The notes: generated from the sequence alone by a model not told the origin. Shown: positions 17,065 through 26,039, counted from the first letter of the stretch. The stretch is 64,000 nt of DNA from Sinorhizobium chiapasense (GCF_036488675.1 NZ_CP133148.1:186001-250000), one strand, 5' to 3'. Made by a program: numbers and translations.

Positions 17065-18231
17065 ATGACGATCATGAACAGCCTCAGCCCCCGTTCTCTT
17101 TCGGCCCCCGAAAGCGGCATCGTCGAGGTTGTGAACTACGCGCGTGGCCGGGAAGGCGTGATCCCGCTCTGGGTCGGCGAGGGGGATCTTGCCACGCCAG
17201 ACTTCGTCAGCCGGGCCGCCGCTGCGGCGCTTGCGGCCGGTGAGACCTTCTACACCTGGCAGCGTGGCATCCCGCCGCTGCGCGAAGCGCTTGTGCGCTA
17301 CTATCGGCGCCGGTTCCAGAAGACGCTGTCTCCGGAAAACTTTTACGTCACGGGATCGGGGATGCAGGCGATCAAGCTTGCAATCGAGGCCGTAACGTCG
17401 CCCGGCGACGAAATGGTGCTGCTGACGCCGGCCTGGCCGAATTTCGCTGCTGCCGCCGAGATTTCAGGAGCGCGGCCGGTTTCCGTGCCCCTGCGTTTCG
17501 AGCATGGCAAATGGCAGTTCGACTTCGAGCGGCTCGAGGCCGCGATTGGCGAGAAGACGCGGGCCCTGTTCATCAACACGCCGTCGAATCCGACTGGCTG
17601 GACCGCGACGCAGGATGATCTCAAAACCATTCTGACGCTCGCGCGCAAGCACGGTCTCTGGATCATCGCCGATGAGATCTATGCACTGTACTACTATGTC
17701 GGCGGACGGGCGCCGTCGTTCCTGGACATCATGGACGATGACGACCGAATCCTGTTCGTCAATTCCTTCTCCAAGAACTGGTCGATGACAGGGTGGCGCG
17801 TCGGCTGGATCGTTGCGCCGCCGGCGATGGGACAGGTGCTGGAAAACCTGATCCAGTATTCGACGTCCGGGGTTGCGCAATTCATGCAACGCGGCGCGGT
17901 TGTCGCCCTCGACGAGGGGGACACCTTTGTCGACGAGAACATCGCCAAGGCGGCGCTGAGCCGCGACCTGCTCTGCGACGCGCTGATCGCGACCAATCGC
18001 GTCGAAACCCTGAAGCCGGATGGCGCGCTCTATGCATTCCTGAAGATCGACGGCGTCACTGACTCACGGCAGGCGGCGCTCGACATCGTCGACAAGACCG
18101 GTGTCGGTTTGGCGCCCGGAACCGCCTTCGGCGAAGGCGGCTCGCTCTTCATGCGCGCCTGTTTTCTGCGTGATCCGGCGCAGGTGGCGGAGGCCGCTGA
18201 GCGCCTCAGCCGTTATATACTGAGCCGGTAG
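17065..18231 (+). CDS. PLP-dependent aminotransferase, class I/II (aspartate aminotransferase fold)
   Basis: The 388-aa product has all class I fold landmarks: an N-terminal PLWVGEGDLATPDFV arm, YVTGSGMQAIKLAIEAV, NTPSNPTGW, DEIYALYYYV, and the PLP lysine in NSFSKNWSMTGWRVGW followed by the C-terminal arginine motif FMRACFLRDPAQV. The substrate cannot be fixed from sequence: aspartate, alanine or aromatic amino acids are all possible in this group. Two in-frame ATGs (17065 and 17074) are close together; the first has GCAGGAGCCCGCC upstream and is chosen. It stands alone between mscL and a convergent TadG-like gene. Confidence 0.88.
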   Translation: MTIMNSLSPRSLSAPESGIVEVVNYARGREGVIPLWVGEGDLATPDFVSRAAAAALAAGETFYTWQRGIPPLREALVRYYRRRFQKTLSPENFYVTGSGMQAIKLAIEAVTSPGDEMVLLTPAWPNFAAAAEISGARPVSVPLRFEHGKWQFDFERLEAAIGEKTRALFINTPSNPTGWTATQDDLKTILTLARKHGLWIIADEIYALYYYVGGRAPSFLDIMDDDDRILFVNSFSKNWSMTGWRVGWIVAPPAMGQVLENLIQYSTSGVAQFMQRGAVVALDEGDTFVDENIAKAALSRDLLCDALIATNRVETLKPDGALYAFLKIDGVTDSRQAALDIVDKTGVGLAPGTAFGEGGSLFMRACFLRDPAQVAEAAERLSRYILSR

Positions 18232-18295
18232 AGTTGTTCTCCCGGCTCGATCGAAGCAAGCCTCAAGTCGTCCCTCGCTGGAGCAACATCCCAAT

Positions 18296-19636
18296 CTAGC
18301 GCACGAGCCTTATTGCACCCGGATAGTAGATGCCCTTGTCGGCAAGCTCCGTCGTGCAGTCCATCTTGAATTTGCTGTTGCCGGTCAGGGTGATTTCCTG
18401 AGCGATCAGCCGGATGCACTCGCCGCCCGTCGCGCCATTTCCCGAGTATTGCAGTTCCGCGACGTCCGGGAGATAGACGATACCGGTCAGCGATGACTGG
18501 CTGTTTCCGTTGATGATCGCGGTTTCGACGTTTCCATGCTCGGCGACGATCGAGAACCCGGCCCAGTCGCCTTCGAGTGACGGGGAAATATCGAACGTGG
18601 CGCTGCCGTTGATGCTGAGCTGGGCGCCATTCATGAGGAAGAAAGTGACGCCCTCGCCGGTTACGTTGGCTTGGCTGCCGAATTCCAGGCGCCCGCCGTC
18701 AATGATGTAATTGCCCGGCAGGAGATTTACGGCGCGCTTGATGTCCAGGGTTTGATAGGTTCCGGGCTTCAAGGTGACGACGTAGCCCTCGTTGTTGTTC
18801 TTGGGCGTCTTGCCGGTGCCGTTACAGTCACCGCTGCCGCCGCCGCCGCTGATGAAATCCTGCCCGCAGCCGGAAAGGTCGACCCACGCCGATGTCTTCG
18901 GCAGCACCTTGTTCTTGAACGGGTCGGCGACGCGCGACGCGCCTTCCATCGCCTTGTCGCAAGCAAGTTCGACCGATAGCGGCGCACTGTAAATGGCGCC
19001 GGCGGCGTAAAGACATTCCGCCTTGAGTTTACCTGTGCCGCCGACATAGATCGATTGGCCGTGGTTGGAATTCGAGATGACGGTGCATCCGGTCAGGTCG
19101 ACCGCTGCGCTACCGCTGACATCGAATGCCCGATCGGCCGTGTGATGCAGCGCCAGAATGCAGGCTTCCGCGCTGGCGGCCCGCGCAGCCACGGCCTGGC
19201 GCCGGATTTCGAGCGGCAGGCGCTCCAGGAAAATCGGCTTGTAGTCGAAGCTGAATTCCGCTGCGGCGACGTCTTCGGTTGTGCTGCGCGTGAACGCGAC
19301 GGACAATGCGCCTTGCGTCGGCGTGTCCGCGAGGCTGGCTCCCTCGACGATGACGTTTTCTTGCGGCAGCGCGTAGTTGCTCCAGAAGAATTTCTTCGCT
19401 GTTTCGGAGGCTTCGCTCTCATCCGCGCCTTCGCCGTAGGCTCGCACTGAACCGAGCGCGGCGGCGTCCAGCGCCGCCTGAAGTTTCTCGGCCTCGAGAT
19501 AGGCACCGACGAAATCGAGCGTCAGGCCGACGGCGGCGATGATGGGTACGACCGCGATTGCTCCAAGGACGGCGAAATTGCCGTTTTTGTCGCGGGCCAG
19601 TCGTTTCAGTTGGGCATGGAGCTTCGCACGTCTCAT
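18296..19636 (-). CDS. TadG-like pilus/Flp-associated protein with DUF2134 N-terminus
   Basis: The N-terminus (KNGNFAVLGAIAVVPIIAAVGLTLDFVGAY) is the hydrophobic anchor of the TadE/TadG family, followed by QAALDAAALGSVRAYGEGA, the DUF2134 signature. The C-terminal half is Gly/Asn/Ser-rich and reads like a secreted beta-helical or adhesin-like domain (GNYIIDGGRLEFGSQANVTGEGVTFFLMNG). TadG-like proteins assist Flp pilus assembly or act as pilus-linked adhesins. No other tad/cpa genes are near, so this is an orphan copy. The ATG at 19636 is preceded by AGGGGGAA at good spacing; a TTG at 19660 would extend it by 8 codons. The product is 446 aa. Confidence 0.82.
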   Translation of the reverse strand: MRRAKLHAQLKRLARDKNGNFAVLGAIAVVPIIAAVGLTLDFVGAYLEAEKLQAALDAAALGSVRAYGEGADESEASETAKKFFWSNYALPQENVIVEGASLADTPTQGALSVAFTRSTTEDVAAAEFSFDYKPIFLERLPLEIRRQAVAARAASAEACILALHHTADRAFDVSGSAAVDLTGCTVISNSNHGQSIYVGGTGKLKAECLYAAGAIYSAPLSVELACDKAMEGASRVADPFKNKVLPKTSAWVDLSGCGQDFISGGGGSGDCNGTGKTPKNNNEGYVVTLKPGTYQTLDIKRAVNLLPGNYIIDGGRLEFGSQANVTGEGVTFFLMNGAQLSINGSATFDISPSLEGDWAGFSIVAEHGNVETAIINGNSQSSLTGIVYLPDVAELQYSGNGATGGECIRLIAQEITLTGNSKFKMDCTTELADKGIYYPGAIRLVR

Positions 19637-19982
19637 TCGTGGTTCCCCCTGGAAGGCCAATATTTTGAAAGGCTAATACATGCCCGCTTCAGAAACCGTT
19701 ATTGAGCGTCCGTGTATTTTAATAAAATTTAATATTTGAGGATTTCAGGTGAGAAGGGCGTCCATGGCCGGTCGTCACGCCCGGTCATGCGGGACGGAAG
19801 AGGTACGCATTCGGTACAGATGCGGCGTCATCCATAAAACTCTCGATAATCGGCAGATCGGTGCTTAACCACAGCCACGAGAATATAGCGCGAGGGTCGC
19901 TCGGGGCGCCCGGAGTTTACCAATTCAGAAAGCTCAGCTCGTCTTTCCTGTCTCCATCTTTCAGCGGGTGGAAAATCGGGCA
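19637..19982. other. Intergenic region between the TadG-like gene and galE
   Basis: About 345 bp between divergent genes. An AT-rich patch (TATTTTAATAAAATTTAATATTTGAGG, around 19713-19740) would suit a promoter for either side, but no pair of hexamers stands out. I see no gene, repeat or hairpin. Confidence 0.4.
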
Positions 19983-20987
19983 ATGGCGATATTGGTAACG
20001 GGTGGAGCGGGTTACATCGGCAGCCACATGGTGTGGTCGCTGCTTGATGCGGGCGAGTCCGTCGTGGTGGTCGACAGGTTGTCCACAGGTTTCCGCTGGG
20101 CGGTCGCCCCGGAAGCAAAGTTCTATTTCGGGGACGTCGGCAACCGGACGCTGCTTGGCAGGATCTTTACGGAAAACGAGATCGATGCGGTCATCCATTT
20201 CGCGGGATCGGCGGTGGTGCCGGAATCCGTCGCCGACCCGCTTGCCTATTATGAAAACAATACGGCCAACACGGGCACTTTGATCGCCGCAACGATCGCG
20301 GCCGGTATTCGCCACTTCGTCTTCTCGTCAACCGCGGCGGTTTACGGTACGCAGGATACCGCCGATCCGGTCAAGGAAACGGCCACGTTGCGTCCGGAGA
20401 GTCCCTATGGCCGCTCGAAGCTGATGTCGGAAGTCATGCTGGAGGATGCCGCGGCCGCTCACGATTTTCGTTATGTGGTGCTGCGCTATTTCAATGTCGC
20501 CGGGGCGGATCCGCTCGGTCGCGCCGGGCAATCGACGGCCGGTGCCACTCACCTCATCAAGGTCGCATGCGAAGCCGCTCTCGGCACACGCCGCAAGGTC
20601 GACGTCTACGGAACCGACTATCCGACCGCCGACGGCACCGGCATTCGGGACTATATCCACGTTGCCGACCTGGTTACGGCACACAAGGACGCGCTCAGCT
20701 ATCTGAGAGGCGGCGGTGAACCGCTTACGAGCAATTGCGGTTATGGCAAAGGCTTTTCGGTGCTCCAGGTTCTCGACACGGTGCGGCGGGTTTCGGGGCG
20801 TGCTTTCCGCATAGATTATGCAGCGCGGCGTCCGGGCGACGCTGCGCAGGTCGTCGCGGACTCCTCGCTTGCGCGGCTGAAACTCGACTGGGTGCCGACC
20901 CATGCAAGCCTCGAAGACATCGTCCGGAGCGCCTTCGACTGGGAGGGGTATCTCAGCCGCAAGAACAGCTACGACAAGGCGGGCTGA
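19983..20987 (+). CDS. galE: UDP-glucose 4-epimerase
   Basis: A 334-aa extended SDR enzyme that interconverts UDP-glucose and UDP-galactose. The NAD-binding motif TGGAGYIG is at residues 6-13, the catalytic serine region in FSSTAAVYG, and the Y142-x3-K146 pair in PYGRSK. Downstream motifs RYFNVAGADP and GIRDYIHVADL are typical of GalE. In Sinorhizobium the exopolysaccharide epimerase ExoB is usually plasmid-encoded; this would be a second epimerase. The ATG at 19983 follows GGTGGAAAATCGGGCA. A GTG at 19968 would add five codons and is not favoured. Confidence 0.93.
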   Translation: MAILVTGGAGYIGSHMVWSLLDAGESVVVVDRLSTGFRWAVAPEAKFYFGDVGNRTLLGRIFTENEIDAVIHFAGSAVVPESVADPLAYYENNTANTGTLIAATIAAGIRHFVFSSTAAVYGTQDTADPVKETATLRPESPYGRSKLMSEVMLEDAAAAHDFRYVVLRYFNVAGADPLGRAGQSTAGATHLIKVACEAALGTRRKVDVYGTDYPTADGTGIRDYIHVADLVTAHKDALSYLRGGGEPLTSNCGYGKGFSVLQVLDTVRRVSGRAFRIDYAARRPGDAAQVVADSSLARLKLDWVPTHASLEDIVRSAFDWEGYLSRKNSYDKAG

Positions 20988-21043
20988 AGGACAGGGTCAG
21001 GAGGACCGGTTTCAAGAGTGAGAAAGCCGGTGAGAAAGCGGGC

Positions 21044-21349
21044 CTACTCGTCGGCCTCGCCGAGCAGCCGGCGTTCGTGCGCAATGGCATGATCGATCAG
21101 CTGGGCCCAGATGCCCTCGTAGAAATCGGGATCGAGGCCGAGTTCGCTCGCGCGCCTGCGCGCATTTTCCCGCACTTCGGCCACGCGTGCCGGGATATCG
21201 GCTTTCAATTTGAGCGGGCGCTTTATTTCGGCCGCGCGATCGATGTAGCTCCAGCGCTCCGCGAGCAACGTCATCAGGGCGCGGTCGAGCCGATCGATCT
21301 CGACACGCACATCCGCCATTGTCGTGCATTCTGCGGGGGTCTTCTGCAT
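21044..21349 (-). CDS. Chorismate mutase (AroQ class)
   Basis: This 101-aa all-helical protein converts chorismate to prephenate for Phe/Tyr synthesis. It shows the AroQ pattern: VRVEIDRLDRALMTLLAERW (helix 1 with the active-site arginine), YIDRAAEIKRP (lysine in KRP), then VAEVRENARRRASELGLDPDF and IWAQLIDHAIAHERR. The length is that of free-standing monofunctional mutases. The ATG at 21349 may be replaced by the methionine 11 codons later, since both precede VRVEIDRLDRAL. It is convergent with galE and upstream lies a dense repeat cluster. Confidence 0.92.
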   Translation of the reverse strand: MQKTPAECTTMADVRVEIDRLDRALMTLLAERWSYIDRAAEIKRPLKLKADIPARVAEVRENARRRASELGLDPDFYEGIWAQLIDHAIAHERRLLGEADE

Positions 21350-21384
21350 CGCTCGTCCAACTCCTGCAGGGCGGAAGCCGCCCT

Positions 21385-21489
21385 ACTGCATATTTCCTTA
21401 GATCGAAGCTGATCCAACGATCAAAACACGCAGCAATTCAAAGTGCCACTGCGTCCTTTACGCATCAGATAAGACGCGCGGCGCTGTAG
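21385..21489 (+). repeat. RIME type A repeat
   Basis: Somewhat degenerate double palindrome: TGCATATTTCC..AAACACGCA, linker GCAATTCAAAGTG, then CCACTGCGTCC..GACGCGCGGCGCTGTAG. First of several repeats in the 592-bp gap between chorismate mutase and the bd oxidase operon. Confidence 0.75.
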
Positions 21490-21560
21490 GATTCGTCGCG
21501 GCCGAACTGCTAGCAAAGGTAAGCGTGGCTGAGAAGAGGCAAAACGGCCGCAGCGACTTG

Positions 21561-21670
21561 GCGGGATGAGGAAAAGTGTGTGTGGTTTTCCGCCCGCATC
21601 CCGCTCTTACTTATTAGAATCGATCACGTTTATGATTTGGGTCGATTTGACCCAAAATCATCGTGATCTA
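21561..21670 (+). repeat. RIME type B repeat
   Basis: GCGGGATGAGGAAAAGTG..GGTTTTCCGCCCGCATCCCGC forms one palindrome and GATCACGTTTATGATTTGGG..CCCAAAATCATCGTGATC the second, separated by TCTTACTTATTAGAATC. The same two-palindrome structure recurs at 26174-26284 (reverse) and 28264-28379. Confidence 0.8.
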
Positions 21671-21774
21671 CAGCGCCGCGCGTCTTATCGGACGCGCAAA
21701 GGTCGCCGTAGCACTTTGAACTGCTGCATGTCCTTAAATCGAGGTCGATTTAAGGACATGCAGTAGGCACCGCA
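21671..21774 (-). repeat. RIME type A repeat (reverse)
   Basis: Abuts the type B unit: CTACAGCGCCGCGCGTC..GACGCGCAAAGG..CGCCGTAGCACTTTGAACTGCTG, then CTGCATGTCCTTAAATCG..GATTTAAGGACATGCAG, a near-perfect palindrome. Confidence 0.85.
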
Positions 21775-21789
21775 GCTTCTGGAGTGGTC

Positions 21790-21942
21790 ACCTCGGCGGG
21801 TGATCGCCGGAGAGGAGGGTGCGGTCCTGTCTCCGCCGACGATCGCCCGCCGATGTGTATGAAGACATTAGGTCATCAAACTGGAGCGAGGCTTTTTTCG
21901 CTGGCTGCAGCGCCGCGCGCCTCATCAGGCGCGCAAAGGACG
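21790..21942. other. Spacer with further palindromic DNA before the cyd operon 3' end
   Basis: Contains CGGCGGGTGATCGCCGG near 21793 and a partial RIME palindrome at 21907-21944 (GCAGCGCCGCGCGCC..GGCGCGCAAAGGACGCT), whose edge runs into the stop codon of the DUF2474 gene. No protein-coding frame with homology is visible. Confidence 0.55.
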
Positions 21943-22056
21943 CTAAGTGCCCAACACCAGTTTGATCGCGAGGCCGACGAGGCTGACTGCAGCCACCCCG
22001 GCAAGCCAGAGCGCGACAAACCAGAGAAGTTTCCGGCCCGTGCCACCCGCCCGCAT
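21943..22056 (-). CDS. DUF2474 small membrane protein (bd oxidase accessory subunit)
   Basis: A 37-residue frame, MRAGGTGRKLLWFVALWLAG plus VAAVSLVGLAIKLVLGT, with one transmembrane helix and the W-x4-LWLAGV core of DUF2474. Proteins of this family follow cyanide-insensitive bd oxidase genes and are small subunits analogous to CydX. Its ATG overlaps the cydB stop (TGATG), so translation should be coupled. The stop codon lies at the edge of a partial RIME palindrome. It is too small for ordinary gene finders but position and sequence support it strongly. Confidence 0.85.
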   Translation of the reverse strand: MRAGGTGRKLLWFVALWLAGVAAVSLVGLAIKLVLGT

Positions 22057-23060
22057 CAATGGTAGCCCTCCTCCGGATCGACCTTGCCGCGGAAGACCCA
22101 ATAGGCATAGCCGGTATAGGCGAGAATGATCGGGACGAGTACGAGGGCTCCGGCAAGCAGGAAGGCAAGGCTTTCCTCCGGCGCGGCCGCTTCCCAGATG
22201 GTGAGTGACGGCGGCACCATATAGGGATAGAAACTGATGCCGATGCCGATGTAGCCGAGGACGAAAAGGCCGAGGGCCGCCACGAATGGCTGCGCGTCAT
22301 GCCGGTCGCGAATGCCCGTGATGAGAAGATAAAGGCAACCAAGGACGAGCAATGGAACGATGACGCTGAAGATCGCTGTGGGCCAGCCGAACCAGCGTTG
22401 TAGATAGACCGGCTCGAGAAACGGCGTCCAGAGGCTGACGACACCCATCGCCCCGACGGTCGCGAAGCAGCATTTGAGTGCAATTGCGCGTGCCCGCTCG
22501 GCGAGATCGCCATGAGTTTTCATGACGAGCCACGTGGCGCCGAGCAAGGCATAGCCGACGACGATCGCGATGCCGGTCACGATGGAAAAAGGCGTCAGCC
22601 AGTCCCACCAACTGCCGGCATAGGCGCGGTCTTCGACTGGTATGCCCTGGACAAGCGCGCCGAGTGCGATCCCCTGCGCAAAGGCGGCCAGCATCGAGCC
22701 GCCGGCAAAGGCCCAGTTCCACAGAAATTCGGCGCGCTTGGTGCGCCAGCGATATTCGAACGCGACACCCCGGAAAATGAGTCCGATCAGCATGGCGATG
22801 ATCGGTGCATAGAGCGCCGGCAGGACCGTCGCATAGGCAAGCGGAAATACGGCCATCAGGCCGCCGCCGCCGAGCACGAGCCAGGTTTCATTGCCGTCCC
22901 AGACGGGAGCAATCGAGTTCATCATCACGTCGCGATCGTGCTTCTCGGGGAAAAGCGGGAAGAGGATACCGACGCCAAGGTCGAAGCCGTCGAGAACGAC
23001 ATAGGCCAGAACGGCAAAGGCAATGATGGCGGCCCAGATCAGTGGCAGATCAAAGTCCAT
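22056..23060 (-). CDS. cydB: Cytochrome bd-type quinol oxidase subunit II
   Basis: CydB is the second membrane subunit of the quinol oxidase that reduces O2 to water. The 334-aa product has about nine hydrophobic segments and the canonical start MDFDLPLIWAAIIAFAVLAYVVLDGFDLGVG. PVWDGNETWLVLGGGGLMAVFP is also diagnostic. The ATG at 23060 has GGAG six nucleotides upstream and overlaps the end of cydA by 11 nt; an ATG four codons earlier (23072) is possible. The following DUF2474 gene starts within the stop codon, giving a tight three-gene operon. Confidence 0.93.
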   Translation of the reverse strand: MDFDLPLIWAAIIAFAVLAYVVLDGFDLGVGILFPLFPEKHDRDVMMNSIAPVWDGNETWLVLGGGGLMAVFPLAYATVLPALYAPIIAMLIGLIFRGVAFEYRWRTKRAEFLWNWAFAGGSMLAAFAQGIALGALVQGIPVEDRAYAGSWWDWLTPFSIVTGIAIVVGYALLGATWLVMKTHGDLAERARAIALKCCFATVGAMGVVSLWTPFLEPVYLQRWFGWPTAIFSVIVPLLVLGCLYLLITGIRDRHDAQPFVAALGLFVLGYIGIGISFYPYMVPPSLTIWEAAAPEESLAFLLAGALVLVPIILAYTGYAYWVFRGKVDPEEGYH

Positions 23061-24468
23061 GATGCGCTCCATGAGATTTGGCGCTCGCCGGGCCGTGTGC
23101 GGCGGCACCGGCCGTGCGGATCGGTCCCTCGTCCAGTTCCGGCATGGTGTCGCGCGGCAGCCGCGCCATAAGCCGCAGGATGTAGAAGGTTCCCGCGCCA
23201 AAGACGAAGAAGTAGACGATGATGAATGCCAGAAGCGAGGCGGAAACGGCGGGAGCTTCGATCGGCGCGATCGAGTTGGCCGTCAGCAGGTGGCCGTAGA
23301 CCGTGAAAGGCTGGCGACCCACTTCCGTGGTTACCCACCCGGCCAGAACCGCTACGAAGCCGGCAGGACCCATCAGCACGGCGGCGCGGTGGAGCCAGGG
23401 ATCGGTGTCGAGCGTACCGCGGTAGCGACACCAGAGCGACCACAGCCCGATGCCGAGCATGGCGAGGCCGATGCCGACCATGATGCGGAACGACCAGAAA
23501 ATCACACCGACCGGCGGATGCAATTCGTCGGGGATCGTGTCCAGTCCGGCAAGCGGCGCATTGAGATCGTGTTTCAGGATGAGGCTCCCGAGTCTCGGCA
23601 CCTCGATCGCGTAATCGATGCGTTTCTCGGCCGAATTGGGGATGCCGAAGAGCACCAGCGGAGCGCCGTCGGGGTGGCTTTCGAAATGGCCCTCCATCCC
23701 CATCACCTTGGCAGGTTGGTGTTCGAGCGTGTTGAGCCCGTGCTGGTCGCCGGCGAAGATCTGGATCGGCGCGACGATCGCCGCCATCCACATCGCCATC
23801 GAGAACATGGTGCGGGCCCGGCGTGGTGCTGTCTGGCGCAAGAGATGCCAGGCGCCGCAGGCGCCAACGACGAACGCCGTCGTCAGATAGGCGGCAAGCA
23901 CCATGTGGACGAGGCGGTATGGGAAGGATGGGTTGAAGATGATCGCCCACCAATCAACCGGCACGAACTGACCGGCTTCGTTCATCGCAAACCCCGCCGG
24001 GGTCTGCATCCAGGAGTTGGCAGACAGGATCCAGGTGGCCGAGATCAGTGTGCCGATCGCCACCATGGCGGTTGCGAAGAAATGCAGTCTCGGACCCACA
24101 CGGTTCAGGCCGAAGAGCATGACGCCGAGAAAGCCGGCTTCCAGGAAGAACGCGGTGAGTACCTCGTATCCCATCAGCGGGCCGATGATCGGGCCGGCCT
24201 TGTCGGCAAACACGCTCCAGTTGGTGCCGAACTGATAGGACATGACGATGCCCGAGACGACGCCCATGCCGAAGGTGACAGCGAATATCGTCTTCCAGAA
24301 ATTGAAGAGCTCCAGGTAGACCTCGTCCTTCTTCCACAGCCAAAGGGCTTCAAGGACGGCGAGGTAGCTGGCAAGCCCGATGGAGAAGGCTGGAAAGATG
24401 ATGTGGAACGAGACGGTGAAGGCAAACTGCATGCGGGCGAGCATGGTTGCATCGAAGGATTCGAACAC
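23050..24468 (-). CDS. cydA: Cytochrome bd-type quinol oxidase subunit I (cyanide-insensitive subgroup)
   Basis: CydA carries the haems and quinol-binding loop of a membrane quinol oxidase. The 472-aa product begins MFESFDATMLARMQFAFTVSFHIIFPAFS, containing the conserved haem-ligand histidine, and retains GWVTTEVGRQPF, the GRQP motif near the second quinol region. The Q-loop region is short, and the operon ends in DUF2474; both are features of the cyanide-insensitive (CioA) subgroup rather than E. coli-type CydA. No FNR/FixK-like palindrome is visible upstream, so oxygen control cannot be argued from the sequence. Confidence 0.92.
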   Translation of the reverse strand: MFESFDATMLARMQFAFTVSFHIIFPAFSIGLASYLAVLEALWLWKKDEVYLELFNFWKTIFAVTFGMGVVSGIVMSYQFGTNWSVFADKAGPIIGPLMGYEVLTAFFLEAGFLGVMLFGLNRVGPRLHFFATAMVAIGTLISATWILSANSWMQTPAGFAMNEAGQFVPVDWWAIIFNPSFPYRLVHMVLAAYLTTAFVVGACGAWHLLRQTAPRRARTMFSMAMWMAAIVAPIQIFAGDQHGLNTLEHQPAKVMGMEGHFESHPDGAPLVLFGIPNSAEKRIDYAIEVPRLGSLILKHDLNAPLAGLDTIPDELHPPVGVIFWSFRIMVGIGLAMLGIGLWSLWCRYRGTLDTDPWLHRAAVLMGPAGFVAVLAGWVTTEVGRQPFTVYGHLLTANSIAPIEAPAVSASLLAFIIVYFFVFGAGTFYILRLMARLPRDTMPELDEGPIRTAGAAAHGPASAKSHGAHHGL

Positions 24469-24653
24469 GACGTGATCCTCTTGGGCATTGCCGAAAAGCC
24501 GGGCGCCCGCCTGTCAGCTGGAGCCGTCATTTCATCGCGTGATTGAATCTGAAGCAAAACTGCCAAACGTCAATGACGGGCGAATCGCCACGTTGTCACA
24601 CTGCGGCAATCTTTCGCCTGCGGCATTTCGCGTGGACCCTGGGGTGTCACCCG

Positions 24654-26039
24654 TCACCGAGCAGAGAGCACGACCATCCTCTTGCCGCGATAGGGATGGT
24701 CCATGACGGCCTGGTAGCCGGTGACGTCCTTCGCGTCGCGGCATATGACGATTGCGCGCCCATCGGGATGGTCGACAAACCATTGCGCAAGCCGGCGCGG
24801 AGCGACATCGTCAACGGGTTTCTGAAGGCGCGCCAGGAAGCCAAGCTCCGCATGATAGTTGGTGACGAAAGCCCAGTCCTTGTCGCGATTGGCACGCACA
24901 TAGGCGGCCACCGGCTCCAGATCGTAGCGCTTGAGGATCGTCGCCGATGCGATGGCCTGGCCGGCGACGATGGCGAGAACCATGACGGCCAGGCTCTGCG
25001 CCAGTTGGCGGGTCGGGACCTCCTTCAGGCAAAGAGCCGCAGCAAGAACGACAGCTGGCACGAGCGGTATCAGATAATGCGGCTGCTTCTCGCTGATGAG
25101 GGAGAAAGACAGGAAGGTGGGCACGGCCCAGCAAATGAGGAACCGGGTTCCTTCCATCTTCCACAAGCCTTCGCGCAGCACCGCGGCGCCCTTCCAGAAG
25201 CGGGGGAAGAAGACCCACGGGATAAGCGCTGCGGGCAGGAAAGGCAGATAGAAGTAGAAGGGTTGCACGTGGGCGTCGAACGTTCCGGTCGCGCGACCAA
25301 CCGTCTGCACCCAGAGCAGCGCATAGGCAAACTTGCCGTCGGCCTGCCGCAGCACCGGGATGAGCCAGCAGAGAACGATGACGGCCGCCACACCCAAAGC
25401 TGCAAGACTTCCGAGGTACCACCTCACCGGCTGCCTTAAGCCGCTGGCCCAGAGCGGCGCCAACAAGATCGGGAACAGTACGTGGAGGAGGGCCACCGGT
25501 CCCCTGGCGAGAATCCCCAGTCCCAGGGATACGCCGATAAGAACCACGGAACGCCAATCCCGCTGGCGGGCATAGAGGACCGTGCCGATGAGGGACAGCA
25601 AGACAAAAACGGTCAATGTGAAATCGAAGTAGATGAGGGTGCTGTAGACGAGAAACGGCACGCTCGCGACCATGATCATGGCCGTGCGATCACCCTGGTT
25701 GTGAAAGCCGGGAAACAGCAAGCGGCCGAGAGCGACCGTGAGGTATACGCTCGCCAGGGACGAAAGCACGACCGGAAGCATAGCCGCCCAGCGAGAGACC
25801 CCGAAGATCGACCATGAGGCGTTGATGAGCCAGAACAGGAGGGGGAGCTTGTGGTGATAGGCTACGAAGTTCATCGTCGGCGGCGCGAGCCAGTCCTGGC
25901 GCAAGTACATCTCCCAGGCGATGCTGGTGTAGCGCGTCTCGTCGATGGGCAGGAGTGGCCTGAAGGAGATCGCTGCCAGCAACAGGACAAAAACGACGAC
26001 GGGCAGCCAAACGAGCCTGGTCCGTGTGAGAAGGGCCAT
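24654..26039 (-). CDS. Glycosyltransferase family 39 (ArnT/PMT-like) integral membrane protein
   Basis: An ~461-aa multi-pass protein with the PMT/ArnT-type catalytic loop near the N-terminus (PLLPIDETRYTSIAWEMYLRQ, acidic D-E pair) and LAPPTMNFVAYHHKLPLLFWLINASW, followed by ten or more hydrophobic segments. Such enzymes move a sugar from polyprenyl-phosphate donors to lipid A or other acceptors on the periplasmic side. The particular acceptor is unknown, and no lipid A modification genes are adjacent. The ATG at 26039 (MALLTRTRLVW) is chosen because the first membrane segment begins there; the frame reaches back to 26165 without a good ribosome binding site at any start. Confidence 0.82.
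   Translation of the reverse strand: MALLTRTRLVWLPVVVFVLLLAAISFRPLLPIDETRYTSIAWEMYLRQDWLAPPTMNFVAYHHKLPLLFWLINASWSIFGVSRWAAMLPVVLSSLASVYLTVALGRLLFPGFHNQGDRTAMIMVASVPFLVYSTLIYFDFTLTVFVLLSLIGTVLYARQRDWRSVVLIGVSLGLGILARGPVALLHVLFPILLAPLWASGLRQPVRWYLGSLAALGVAAVIVLCWLIPVLRQADGKFAYALLWVQTVGRATGTFDAHVQPFYFYLPFLPAALIPWVFFPRFWKGAAVLREGLWKMEGTRFLICWAVPTFLSFSLISEKQPHYLIPLVPAVVLAAALCLKEVPTRQLAQSLAVMVLAIVAGQAIASATILKRYDLEPVAAYVRANRDKDWAFVTNYHAELGFLARLQKPVDDVAPRRLAQWFVDHPDGRAIVICRDAKDVTGYQAVMDHPYRGKRMVVLSAR

Noticed and set aside
22512..24546. Long plus-strand frames opposite cydA and cydB (219 and 507 codons)
   Set aside because: Antisense shadows of the oxidase genes with compositions unlike real proteins.
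24469..24653. FNR/FixK-type site upstream of cydA
   Set aside because: No TTGAT-N4-ATCAA-like palindrome was found in the gap.
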